Of a stretch of DNA of 64,000 nt, positions 48,246-59,191 are shown piece after piece. A program made the position numbers and the translations under genes. The DNA lies in contig NC_089725.1 in NCBI RefSeq assembly GCF_035083965.1, forward strand, positions 28,653,925-28,717,924, in the 5' to 3' direction. The stretch is from Branchiostoma lanceolatum (lineage: Eukaryota > Chordata > Leptocardii > Amphioxiformes > Branchiostomatidae). Within the stretch, counting starts at the first letter, position 1. Every line of letters starts with the position of its first letter. A model generated the notes under the pieces. It searched no databases. It saw only the letters and a list, made by a program, of their open reading frames with translations, and was not told the origin of the DNA.

Positions 48246-50130
48246 TTAATTGATACTCCGCTGATAAGCTGTTCTCCTGCTGTTTTTGGAGTGGCCGAGA
48301 ACCAGCGCCCCCTGACGGAACCCTCGGCACATTGTTCTATGAGGCATTGCGGCCGTGAAAATCAACACCAGCACACACGGCTGACCTGTAAAGCCGCGCC
48401 TGAGCTCCATGAGCTCTAATAACTGGAATATGTATATATAAAGGTGCTAGTTTCATACACATTATTGCTGCAAATTCCTGGGTAGTTTGCGCCCCACAAC
48501 GCTTAATTTAAATGGCTGATTTAAGGTTGGTATTCTTGACGTCGCGGCTAGTTGCGTTGCATTTTGCCCGCACGTGTATCTGCAGCTGGATCAAAGTACA
48601 TTTGTACCGTTCTGGCATATCACATAGCTGAGCTATGCATGTATGCTGCCCATTAAGTATTATCAACTTACCGCTAACTGATAGCGCGTGTCACTGAGCT
48701 GAAAGGTGAAGAAATTCGTTACAAAGGTGACAATTTGTTGTTTTATAAACCCTGACGCACTCTATAAATGATCCGGCGCGCACTTCACACGTTACGAGTT
48801 ATCCCTCCCCGCGGCCGGCCAGTGAAGCGGAATATAAACAAACAAAGCTCCCCCGGGCAGACTTGAATCGTTAATTTTTGTCGTGTGCAGATGGTCTTCA
48901 ATGTACCTCCTGCTCCATGGAAACTGAAAAAAGGACGTGCTCGTCCAGAAAATGTACAAAACACCGAAGTATACAATCCGTCACGTCAGCTTGGGTACTT
49001 CACGTCTGTGACAGGCAGTGCGACTGAGCTTTTATCGACTAGCGTCAAACTGGCATGGGTCAAAGGAAATGTGAAACCTGAGAACACTCCGCACGGCGCG
49101 GGACTTTGAAATCAAAGCCAATCCCACCACGAACCCGAAAATGCAACATTTTGAAATCTGATTATTATTACAGTTTGTGTTTGTGGACCCCAGCAGCGCG
49201 GTATGTGGTCGGAGAAGTGCGACGTTTGGAACAGATATAATGAATGTCCTTGATTTTACGCTGTCGGGAAAATGTCCCCGCCAGTCATCGCCCGGACTTC
49301 GTTCAGACTTGTTTCGTATCACGCCCACTCCACTGCTGTTTACTTTTCAGCGAGCACATCGCAAACGCTGACGGGAGAAAATCATGAGGAGCACGAGCAG
49401 CCGAAACGACATCGTTTATATATAGCGCTACAGGGAAGGACCTGCGACCGGGACCAAGTTCACTATGAGAAAGCCTCCGATCCTTGGTCGGTTCGACAAA
49501 TTTTGTTTTAGACTTTCAAAAACCTGTGTCTTGTGTCCAAGTCTTCTAGGATTCTTCTAGTACAGTCTTCGTTGTAATTCGGCATTTTTCAGGTTGGCGA
49601 CGTAAGTTTGTACTGTACTTATATATGGCTTTTTACGGCATTTGTTCAAAGTACACTGATGTCACCAAGGAGGTTTTGATCAGATGTCACGTAGTGACCA
49701 GTCGGGAATGCTTAGCGGAAACACCATGACGGGGGAATGAACCGGCCCGACCACTGGTAAGTGATTGACAAGTGCGGTCCCTTTGTCAACATCGGACACA
49801 GGGCGGTCTCTTACTTGATCAAACCTAAAAGGAGCGTTGCGTGCGGCAACGATAATTGTCACTTAACATTACAAACTTCACATAGACTTCGAGCATATCA
49901 CCATGTCATTTTGCTCCTTATATGTTTGTACGTACATAAGGTTATTATAGCCTGGCAGATATTCTCCCTATAGCCGGCGTTTGTCTGGTATAGACTACAT
50001 TTCACATGCGATGTTTTCAAGGCTTGAGGCTACAAAACGTTGGCTGGCACATCTTTATAAAAACATACCTCCAAATAATTGATACTTTCGGAAAGAAATT
50101 GTTCCAGTGGAGCTTGGGGAGCGGACTAAA
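48246..50130. other. GC-richer intergenic sequence, no gene recognised
   Basis: CpG-containing sequence with several short open frames. None shows a domain or a convincing splice chain. It could contain the promoter or first exon of the polycystin gene, but nothing in the sequence decides this. Confidence 0.35.
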
Positions 50131-50136
50131 AAGCTA

Positions 50137-50319
50137 TTAAAGGGAGGCTAAACTTAAAATTGAAAAGTCTACTATACTTTGCTATATACACCCCAAAGTT
50201 CAGTCCTCACTTGTCAAGGCCTCACTTGTTTTGCGTAAAACAAGTGAGGACTTGACTTTGGGGTAAATTTAGCAAAGTATAGTAGACTTTTCAATTTCAA
50301 GTTTAGCTTCCATTTAAAG
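50137..50319. repeat. Foldback element, long hairpin
   Basis: The left arm, with GGCTAAACTTAAAATTGAAA, GTCTACTATACTTTGCTA and CACCCCAAAGT, pairs with the right arm ACTTTGGGGT ... TAGCAAAGTATAGTAGAC ... TTTCAAGTTTAGC. The inner part also pairs (CCTCACTTGT / ACAAGTGAGG). It is a MITE, or possibly a small-RNA precursor. Expression is unknown. Confidence 0.85.
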
Positions 50320-50545
50320 AAGGTTGGACTCCAGGCTAGATTGTTCTGGAGGACACTTGAGCAGACCATAAGAAAGATACAAAAAAGAACGCCACGGACC
50401 AGAACGCCAAAAACACATGGATGGAAAGCCCTGTACTATCCAGACAAATTAACAACATACAAAAATGTAGCCTCCTTCGTAGACTTCCTAGAACGGCGAC
50501 GTACGGAATCCCCATATTACACCCTATCGAAGCTATATTCTCCAG

Positions 50546-50637
50546 ATCTCTCAAAGCAGAGGTTGGTGGGAAAGATTGTCATGGTGAATAGATATAAGAA
50601 GGTCACAATCTTCCCCACCAACATCTGCTTGGAGAAT
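50546..50637. mobile_element. Foldback MITE, CTCCAAGCAGAGG family
   Basis: The left end TCTCTCAAAGCAGAGGTTGG continues GTGGGAAAGATTGT. The right end ACAATCTTCCCCACCAAC continues ATCTGCTTGGAGA. Close relatives lie at 51.9 and 52.25 kb. Confidence 0.7.
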
Positions 50638-50935
50638 AGTCAGGCTAGCCAGCTGGGCCCTGTTCATCCCCGGCGCGGCGGTCTTCACAACAAAGTTAGC
50701 GGGTGGCAATGCGCTACTAGTTGAGGGAACGTTTGATAATTACCAAGTGGCTGACGCAGAGAGGGCAGGGCCGTGGATTACTCCTTTCAAAACCTTGATT
50801 CCAAGACGACTTTTATGGCATTTTCCGTCTTGGGCCATGGCATAATCTTTGTCTTGGAAAAATGGGCCCCGACACTGGAGGCACCAGACCTCCACCCCCT
50901 ACAAGCGTACCGTCCCTGATTACTCCAAATGCTGA

Positions 50936-51043
50936 TAGCCTGGGTGCCATCCTATTTCTACCGGGGCTCCTACACTCGCTACCCTAAATTTTCAGGGTAG
51001 CGAGTGTAGGAGCCCCGGTAGAAATAGGATGGCACCCAGGCTA
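50936..51043. repeat. Perfect 50-bp palindromic hairpin
   Basis: Positions 50,936-50,985 and 50,994-51,043 are exact reverse complements around an 8-base loop (AAATTTTC). The outer end reads AGCCTGGGTGCCATCCTATT. The terminal words AGCCTGG and CACCCAGGCT recur at 32.52-32.58 kb and GGATGGCACCCAGGCT at 46.32 kb, so the hairpin belongs to a dispersed family. Confidence 0.95.
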
Positions 51044-51886
51044 ATGCTGTTTCCGCTCAGATACATTGCAAGCAAGGCACAATGGTTTCCGAAACTTTAT
51101 TCCAACTTTCGTTGTGGTTCAATCCATTTTATAGATTTTGGTTCAATATCTGCCTATAAAATCTTTCGAGAGTGTAAGCCTGACTTTCTGAACGCAACTG
51201 AGATCGAACGTGTCTGTTTTTCAGCAATGTTGATCTAACCCCCATGATTTCGCCCAGATAGATACCCCAGGACGACATGTGGAAACACTTAAATAATGGC
51301 CTTATAGCCTTTCCCGCCATATCTGACCTCCTTGTCTGAACCAACAAATTTGTCTTATCGTTAAACCTTTGTGGAATCACTTTTGCCATGAGTCGTTTCA
51401 ATCTGAGTGATCTACGCCCAAGACAGATGAAGCCGGGCGGTATGCGCTCTCCCAACATGAACATCTTTCGCCATTGTCGAGCTGTTGACCGCGTACGATA
51501 TCGACGATGGACATTTGTAAATGCCCTCCCCCATTACACACAACATAAACAAAGAAAGGAAAACCTGAGACTTCGTCGTGCTTTAGGTCCTGTCCGCAGA
51601 TGGTCATGAGAAGTTTCACATCGTCTTGTTTCCTTGTTGCCACAATTTCCTCCGGCTGCTATACTTATTCCCCTGTACTCTGGAATGGTGAACTATAACT
51701 ACTTTCCCGACCATGCCCGGCCAGCCGGCTTCCTCACCTCTGTTTCCCGCTAGTTTCACTACATGTGCTTCTGCAGGTCCCAAGGGGAAGACAAAAACAA
51801 CTCCCAAGAAAAGCCTGGCAGGAAGAAGGCATTTCCCCTGGCGTTTCTGGCCGCTCCAATCTGTATACTCCAAGCAGATGTTACCT

Positions 51887-52026
51887 ACTCTCCAAGCAGA
51901 GGAGGGGTTTCGGCTCGTTTTTGACGTGTTTTTACAATAAAAAATAGATGACGAAGTAGAAGGCCCCGGACAAAAACGCCTAAAACACGTCAAAAACCAG
52001 CTGAACCCCTCCTCTGCTTGGAGAGT
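51887..52026. mobile_element. Foldback MITE with 10-bp target duplication
   Basis: The ends are ACTCTCCAAGCAGAGGAGGG and its inverse CCCTCCTCTGCTTGGAGAGT, with about 46-bp arms. AGATGTTACC lies just outside both ends (51,876-51,885, with one extra T, and 52,027-52,036). A 9-11 bp duplication with long arms is typical of Mutator-like elements; this assignment is an inference. Confidence 0.8.
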
Positions 52027-52246
52027 AGATGTTACCGTAGGTCTTTATTTGAGCGCTGGCAGGAAGGAATCTTTAAAAATTTGAAGCGCAAAGCATCCTG
52101 GAAAAACGTACAAGCAGCGCTTCTTCTTAATGTCGTAGTCAGCAGGACATATCTACAATCGACTTTTATAATGTCTGTGCACTAAACCGTTAATTGATAG
52201 AAATGGAGTTGAGAAAAACAAAATATTCAAGCAAACTACTTATGAC

Positions 52247-52349
52247 TACTCTCCAAGCAGAGGTTGGTGGGTTGGTGTGGAGAGCAAACAAAAACGGGGC
52301 ATATGATAAAAAGGTCACAATCTTCCCCACCAACCTCTGCTTGGAGAGT
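52247..52349. mobile_element. Foldback MITE, same family
   Basis: The ends are ACTCTCCAAGCAGAGGTTGG and CCAACCTCTGCTTGGAGAGT. The central part contains CACAATCTTCCCC, shared with the 50.6-kb copy. No clear target duplication is present. Confidence 0.75.
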
Positions 52350-52529
52350 ACAACTGACACCAAGGATTCTGAAAAGTTGACTAAACTGTCTCGGCACAAT
52401 TGCAAGGTCAACCATCTCCTGCAGATTTGGCTGGTAGAGTGTTTGTGGAATAGCAGACTTGTACTCTTGCTGTCGAAAGAAACGGCAAACGTTCAATTAT
52501 AAGAAATGTCATTAAGTAAGCTGTCCTCG

Positions 52530-53358
52530 GGGTTGTGAGTGTCTAAAGATTCAAGGTCGCAGTTAGGGTTGGGGCAACGCGTGGATCCAGTCAGCTAAAA
52601 TTGGTGTCATTTGAAAGCCGTTGCGACTCAGATTCCAGAACTGAAAACAGATTTGAAATATCGTCCTTTGTTCTTGAGTTATCAGTCTTTAAAGATTCAA
52701 GGTCGCAGTTAGGGTTAGGGCAACGCGTGGATCCAGTCAGCTAAAATTGGTGTCATTTGAAAGCCGTTACGACTCAGATTCCAGAACTGAAAACAGATTT
52801 GAAATATCGTCCTTTGTTCTTGAGTTATCAGTCTTTAAATATTCAAGGTCGCAGTTAGGGTTAGGGCAACGCGTGGATCCAGTCAGCTAAAATTGATGTC
52901 ATTTGAAAGCCGTTACGACTCAGATTCCAGAACTGAAAACAGATTTGAAATATCGTCCTTTGTTCTTGAGTTAGGTGTTTTTAAAGATTCAAGGTCGCAG
53001 TTAGGGTTAGGGCAACGCGTGGATCCAGTCAGCTAAAAGTGGTGTCATTTGAAAGCCGTTACGACTCAGATTCCAGAACTGAAAACAGATTTGAAATATC
53101 GTCCTTTGTTCTTGAGTTATCAGTCTTTAAATATTCAAGGTCGCAGTTAGGGTTAGGGCAACGCGTGGATCCAGTCAGCTAAAAGTGGTGTCATTTGAAA
53201 GCCGTTACGACTCAGATTCTAGAACTGAAAACAGATTTGAAATATCGTCCTTTGTTCTTGAGTTATCAGTCTTTAAATATTCAAGGTCGCAGTTAGGGTT
53301 AGGGCAACGCGTGGATCTTAGATTCCAGAACTGAAAACAGATTTGAAATATCGTTTTC
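52530..53358. repeat. 146-bp satellite with telomere-like motif
   Basis: Five complete units and a partial sixth. TCAAGGTCGC recurs at 52,551, 52,697, 52,843, 52,989, 53,135 and 53,281, exactly 146 bases apart each time. Each unit has GTTAGGGTTAGGGCAACGCG (TTAGGGTTGGGG in the first), GGATCCAGTCAGCTAAAA and CAGAACTGAAAACAGATTTG. Units differ at only a few positions. Confidence 0.95.
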
Positions 53359-53632
53359 CCTTCGAAAGTTACGGTTATTGGAATTTCTTGATCAAGAGAA
53401 TCTCTACTGCAACTGAAGACGTTTTCTACTCATGGCCATACTAGCAGTATACTGTCGCAAATCCGTATCTCCGTCAATACCGGTATGTTATAGAAAGGGA
53501 AAATGTGAGGACTGTTTAGAGATCAAGTTGTTCTTACACTCTATAACGCTTGTCGTCCATCAGACGTAACGACAAGAGTCAACAGGTCATGTGAGTTTTG
53601 TAAACTTGGATGTTTGTGCTAATAACTAGCCG

Positions 53633-55245
53633 AAGCAAAAGGAGGTTTCAATGATCAAGCCTCCTTGGTTTGATATACGAGACGCGCACATTGGCATTTG
53701 AAATCACGCATATTTGGGGCAAAAATGCAACGCTGCAACACCTTAGCTTAACAGTCAGAAGATCGTTTTTCAACCACTAATCGAATTCAAATACATTTAC
53801 ATCTAACTCTAAGTTGTAAGCATTGACAAAACGATGTGAGATCATATCAAAGTTGGAAATTGCCAATGAGATATAGTGTGCGGTGCCGACATATTTATGT
53901 ATTTCATATGTCTCGTTTTCCTACGCCAGTCGAGAATGTTGCCAGATTTGTACGCCCTGAACGCTGGTAGCGATGTTTATCTTATCAGACCAAACATATT
54001 TTCTTACATGTTGGTTTCAACGTTATAAAGATTTTAGTACACTGTAATGTTTCATTTCGTCATTCAATTCACAACATTTACTTTTTTCCTGTAGGCAAGG
54101 GTTGAACAACATCAGAGGCTCGCAAGATATCATGTCCTGACAATTTTACTTCGAAGTACCTCACAATTGGCTTATTCATAAAATACTCTGGATTGGGATA
54201 AAGAACTGGCCACATGGGTAAGGCCTCTACTTTTGTCCTCGACACCATGCCCCGCGCGTGGACTTGTCTAGTAACGCATGTTATGTATATGTAGATGATG
54301 CAGCGTCGAAACAATTTTTTTTTCTTTCAAGACCTGAATTGTGGGCTGGCCTCTGATCCGACCACACAAAAGAGAACATATTCATCCCCCAAGTATTTTT
54401 TGTACTTATAGATGCAGTAGTAATGAGAAATAACGCAGTCAGGTGTTACGTTTTCAACCAAAAATTGAGTGATGATTTCAAACGCTCAAAATCGTCCAAG
54501 AAAACATAAGATGTTTAAGCAAAACCCATTCACAAATAACGTTAAGTCTTATCGTTAAGCGTTGCGGACGGCAGCCTTTTCGGATTGGGAAAAAGATCCT
54601 AAACCCGTTCTCAACATTTCCATCGCATAACACATGCAGTACATACTATACTGGCATGGACGGGAAGTATCGGGGTACCGCACAGACTACAGGCGTACGT
54701 GAGTAGAAAGCCAGTATTACAGGTGCAATTGTAATGACAGTGTCAAGCCCCGTTTGCGTACGTCGATCGATTTTGCAACCCAACTTAACCTACAGGTGTC
54801 GTGGTCGTGAGGAGTGGAGGAACAGGTAAAACAATGATTAAGTATTATGTATTATAATTGAAAACATATAACTTATAACATAACTGTACCTCTTTAGTTG
54901 TGAATAACATTTTCATCTTTCTGATGGATGAATAATCAGTCGTACACGAACTTTGTTGTAACGTGTGACAAAAATTCTACATTGTAGTGAATACTCACAT
55001 CAGTCGATATACAACTTTATCTCACACGATACCAGGTCGGTGCTTACAACTTGGACTAAGATTGAAATTTCATTCCAAGTGTGGTTGAAAAAACAGAAAA
55101 AAAATCTTTCGACTGTCAAGCTCAAGTGTTCAATGTTGCATTTAAATTTCGGCCAAAATTTGTGTCATGATTTCAAACGCCAATTGCATTGTACGCATAT
55201 AGTAAACCAAGGAGGCATTATGATTGAAACCTCCTTTTGCTTCAT
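53633..55245. repeat. Diverged long inverted repeat, 1.6 kb apart
   Basis: GAAGCAAAAGGAGGTTTCAA and CCTCCTTGGTTT at 53,633-53,672 recur inverted at about 55,202-55,245. Similarity appears to continue inward for about 200 bases (GCATTTGAAATCA, AGCTTAACAGTC, TTTTTCAACCA, AAGTTGTAAGCA). It may be the ends of an old transposon or two opposed copies of one repeat. Confidence 0.5.
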
Positions 55246-55249
55246 ATTA

Positions 55250-56130
55250 GACTGAGTACTATCCTCTGTACGTAGTGACCGCTGGCTCAATGCTTGTCGC
55301 TTGGTTATCAAGCGAGAAGCATACATGCTAGCTTGAGATAACACAAAACATAACACAAACACGATGTTCAGTGAACCACTACACCACAACAGCCAGCATC
55401 CTAAGGTATCATACTCACCCACAACCTCAATTGGATGGCACATACTAGTATCAACGATATATTACAGCCAAAGCCAACAGTACCCTGGGATTCGTCAGGT
55501 GAACAAGTAAAGAAGTGAAACAAAAAGCATACACATCATTAGGACGTCTCAAACTTCTGTACCTATCGTTCTGTAGAAATATTATAAGTCAAGTGGTTGA
55601 ACCAGAATTGCAGGTGCGATACATTTCAATTTGCGTTATGACTTCGAGGGGTGATGGGCGCTCAAGAAAATATGAAGCATTCAAGCCAACATAGCTCACA
55701 AGCACTCTCAATCAGTCTGTGTGCCCAAGTAACGCAAGACGTTTTGGAATGTTCTGGACGTCTTAATTACGTCCTCAACATTTTCCCTCGTAATGATTAC
55801 ACGTGAAATGGACCGGAATCGTCGCGCTGACAGTAGCTTTTCAACGGGTGTGTTTTAATTTCGGGAAAAGTAAGTCATAAATATATGTGACGATTTCAGA
55901 GCCCCACTGAGTACATAAGACAATGAACTAGACGGAATGCATTCGTTCATATAAGTCTTGTCAATTGGAATGGGGAGGACGACAAACGATTAGTGCCGTG
56001 AGAAATATAAGGAAATATCGTGAAAGTTCTGAATTTATAAGTGTTTAAAACGGATACCCCCCGGTAGTTTAAGGTTAGTTTCAAGGTGATGCGTACTTTC
56101 AGTAAGTTAAACCATTATCTAAATGGACAG
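55250..56130. other. Intergenic, no gene recognised
   Basis: Short open frames only. Weak similarity to the preceding 54.4-54.7 kb sequence suggests further old repeat copies. Confidence 0.4.
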
Positions 56131-56363
56131 TGTAGATATTGTTAACGTTTTGGGTGTGCCTGTCTGTCTGTCTGTGTGCTAAGTGCGTGTGTGCGTGTAT
56201 GTGTATGTGTGTTTCCAGGAAAAGGAACAACGGATTTCCATGATATTTAGTATGCATGCAGGTAACGCTTAGCCTGAGGTATGCATAGAGTATAACATTG
56301 ACTCAAGCGCTGGACTACTGCAACTCGGTGTAGGTATTACCGGTAGTACCTGTTTATGTTATT

Positions 56364-56605
56364 ATCTCCATGAAAAATGGAGATATAGTTTTGGGTGTGT
56401 CTTTGTGTTTGTTTGTCTGTTTGTGTTTCCGGACTACTGTAGTCAGCATAACTCAAGAACCTCTTGGTGGATTACGATGATATTTGGTATGTGGGCAGGT
56501 GTTGTGAAGCCGAAATTCAAGGTCGATTTTGGGACCCCTCGTATGTGACCTTGGTACTGCAGCAGAAATTCCATTTTTGTATCTCTTGTTCTGTGTTGTT
56601 TTCTA
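56364..56605 (+). repeat. Hairpin-headed repeat, uninterrupted copy B
   Basis: It reads hairpin ATCTCCATGAAAAATGGAGA, TAGTTTTGGGTGTGTCT, GTTTCCGGACTACTGTAG, CATAACTCAAGAACCTCT, GATATTTGGTATGTGGGC, GTGAAGCCGAAATTCAAGG and CTTGGTACTGCAGCAGAA. This is the reference for the other copies. A partial, older relative lies just upstream (56,145-56,270). The copy runs into the 144-bp satellite. Confidence 0.8.
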
Positions 56606-57436
56606 AGGTCGATGTTACGCCAAATGTCGTTTTCATGATAAAATTGCTTTTTTTTGGACTACATCAGTAAACGAGGCTGTTAGGACATAAAAAATGCACA
56701 CCTGTGTCGCGACAACATGTCGCACCCAAAAAAGTTTGTTCCATGAAAATCGGTCGATGTTACGCCAAATGTCGTTTTCATGGAAAATTTGCTTTTTTCC
56801 GACTACGGCAGCAAACGAGGTCGCTATGACATAAAAAATGCACACCTGTGTGGCGACAACATGTCGCACCCAAAAAAGTTTGTTCCATGAAAATCGGTCG
56901 ATGTTACGCCAAATGTCGTTTTCATGGAAAAATTGCTTTTTTGCGACTACAGCAGTAAACGAGGTTGTTAGGACATAAAAAATGCACACCTGTGTCGCGA
57001 CAACATGTCGCACCCAAAAAAGTTTGTTCCATGAAAATCGGTCGATGTTACGCCAAATGTCGTTTTCATGGAAAATTTGCTTTTTTCCGACTACGGCAGC
57101 AAACGAGGTCGCTATGACATAAAAAATGCACACCTGTGTCGCGACAACATGTCGCACCCAAAAAAGTTTGTTCCATGAAAATCGGTCGATGTTACGCCAA
57201 ATGTCGTTTTCATGGAAAAATTGCTTTTTTGCGACTACAGCAGTAAACGAGGTTGTTAGGACATAAAAAATGCACACCTGTGTCGCGACAACATGTCGCA
57301 CCCAAAAAAGTTTGTTCCATGAAAATCGGTCGATGTTACCCCAAATGTCGTTTTCATGGAAAAATTGCTTCTTTGAGACTTCGCCAGCAAACGAGGTCGT
57401 TATGACATAAAAAATGTACACCTGTGTCGAGACAAT
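56606..57436. repeat. 144-bp satellite with alternating unit types
   Basis: GATGTTACGCC (GATGTTACCCC in the last) starts at 56,611, 56,756, 56,900, 57,044, 57,188 and 57,332, a spacing of 145 and then 144. Units alternate between a form with CCGACTACGGCAGCAAACG and a form with GCGACTACAGCAGTAAACG. Because 144 is divisible by three and one minus-strand frame lacks stops, a 262-residue open frame runs through it. It is an artefact. Confidence 0.95.
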
Positions 57437-57438
57437 AA

Positions 57439-57915
57439 AAATGAGGTTTTCATTAGCATTATTTATGGCCAGGTGTATTCACCTTCCCTAAAGGTACCTA
57501 CATCTCAAATATGACATCTGCAGCTTTTACGGTAAGGAAAATACAAGTTTATGCATAAATTATGCAAATGAGGTGCTCATTAGCATAATTCACGGCCAGG
57601 TGTGTTCACCTTTCCTAAAGGTACCAACATCTCAAATATGACATCTGCAGCTTTTACGGTAAGGAAAATACAAGTTTATGCATAAATTATGCAAATGAGG
57701 TGCTCATTAGCATAATTCACGGCCAGGTGTGTTCACCTTTCCTAAAGGTACCAACATCTCAAATATGACATCTGCAGCTTTTACGGTGAGGTAAATACAA
57801 GTTTATGCATAAATTATGCAAATGAGGTCCTCATTAGCATAATTTATGTTCAGGTGCATTCTCCTTTCCTATAGGTACCTACATCTCAAATATAACATCC
57901 GTACCATGTAACATA
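57439..57915. repeat. 127-bp satellite
   Basis: Nearly four units spaced 127 bases (AAATGAGGT at 57,439, 57,566, 57,693 and 57,820). Units contain CTCATTAGCATAATT, CCTAAAGGTACC and ATGACATCTGCAGCTTTTAC. The array directly abuts the 144-bp satellite. Confidence 0.93.
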
Positions 57916-57920
57916 AGGTA

Positions 57921-59191
57921 CAGTCAAACCTGCCTAGACGACTACCTTTTCAACGCGACCACCTGGCCATGGCTTTTTCTCGGTCACGAAAAATAGGCAC
58001 AAGCATTAAGCGGCCTGCCCAAGGCGACCACCCGTACAATGCGCCCGCGACCGCCACGAATCGGAACCGCACAGAGCACAATCCCTGCCCATGGCGGCCG
58101 CCTCATTTCCAAACGTGTTGTGACATCGGATCATTTTGCTGTCGGATTTGGCGGAAATGATTTAAGACCGTGACGGACAAAAATGTATGGAATAGCATCG
58201 ATTCCTCCATGAAGTGATTGTGAATACTGCCCATCGTAATCTTATAGTTTGCCGCAAGCTCGGTTCGGTTTAAACTCAATTTTCAAAACGATTACGTAGT
58301 GCATGGCGTAAAAAAGTCAGATCTCACAGAAATTACTAGCCATTTCTTGTATTTTCAACAAAAATGTGTCTGTATCTTACTAAATTCCGCCGAAAAATGA
58401 CTTCGCGGCGGGCAAAATATCGGGCGAAACATTGTTTCTTGGTCGCGAGCCATCTTGGTTTTGGCACGGCCCAGATTGGCGTACCGCTGACCTTTGTAAA
58501 ACACGACGCTTCTGTGTATGAACATTTAAAATACTCTCGTCATTGATGAAAATTATTATTCTTATTTTCTTTTTATTTCCATGAATCTCACAAACCTTTA
58601 TGTATTTTATTGGACGCTTTGCGTTCTGCCGTGCACTGACTTACCTTTCGACATGTTCAATGCGGTCGCACAGAGCTTGGCGGTGTGGCGCGGCGCAACG
58701 AAATCACACCGTTCCCTGTTCATCTTCACAAGTTGTCAGATCGAAAGCTTTTGGCCCTTTTATCCAGCGGTCGGCGCCCAAAAAAAGGCTGGGGTCAGCA
58801 GGTATTTTCAAGGGATTTATCGTAGGCCTCAAAACGCGATTGAATGTGCGTATGTGCGGGAGGCCCTGCGAGATCATCGTGGCAAACATTGTTTTGTAGT
58901 CAAAATTATGACGAAAATTTGTACACGATGTAATGTTAACGATATACAAACATTACAACGATAACGGAAACTGTAATTTTTGTAGGATCTTTTTGTCTAT
59001 GAGAATTGAACCTGGTGAGGGTCATACTGTCTAAAATCACATAATTTTCCATCCATCTATGTAGTACACTGTATTTGAACACCTCGACCTGGAAACATGT
59101 TGTGAGTGGAATCCTCTTCATGGCGACCACCTGTCCATCGCGACCATTTTTGCTCGCTCCCCCGGGTGGTCGCATTGGGCAGGTTTGACTG
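57921..59191. mobile_element. pogo/Tigger-like DNA transposon, degraded
   Basis: The ends CAGTCAAACCTGCCTAGACG and (inverted) CAGTCAAACCTGCCCAATGC are flanked by TA on both sides, the usual duplication for the Tc1/mariner group. GCGACCACC words follow inside both ends. The CAGTCAAACCTG terminus is typical of pogo/Tigger elements. At 1,271 bp it is too short for a full transposase, and no intact DDE frame is seen. A weak helix-turn-helix-like string (ASHLGFGTAQIG) occurs near 58.44-58.48 kb. Confidence 0.85.

Noticed and set aside
52570..53310. Chromosome end suggested by TTAGGGTTAGGG
   Set aside because: Only two telomere units occur per 146-bp repeat, embedded in unrelated satellite sequence with genes and transposons on both sides.
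56633..57421. 262-codon open frame on the minus strand
   Set aside because: It is a 144-bp satellite read in a stop-free frame. Repeats are exact at DNA level with no sign of codon-level selection.
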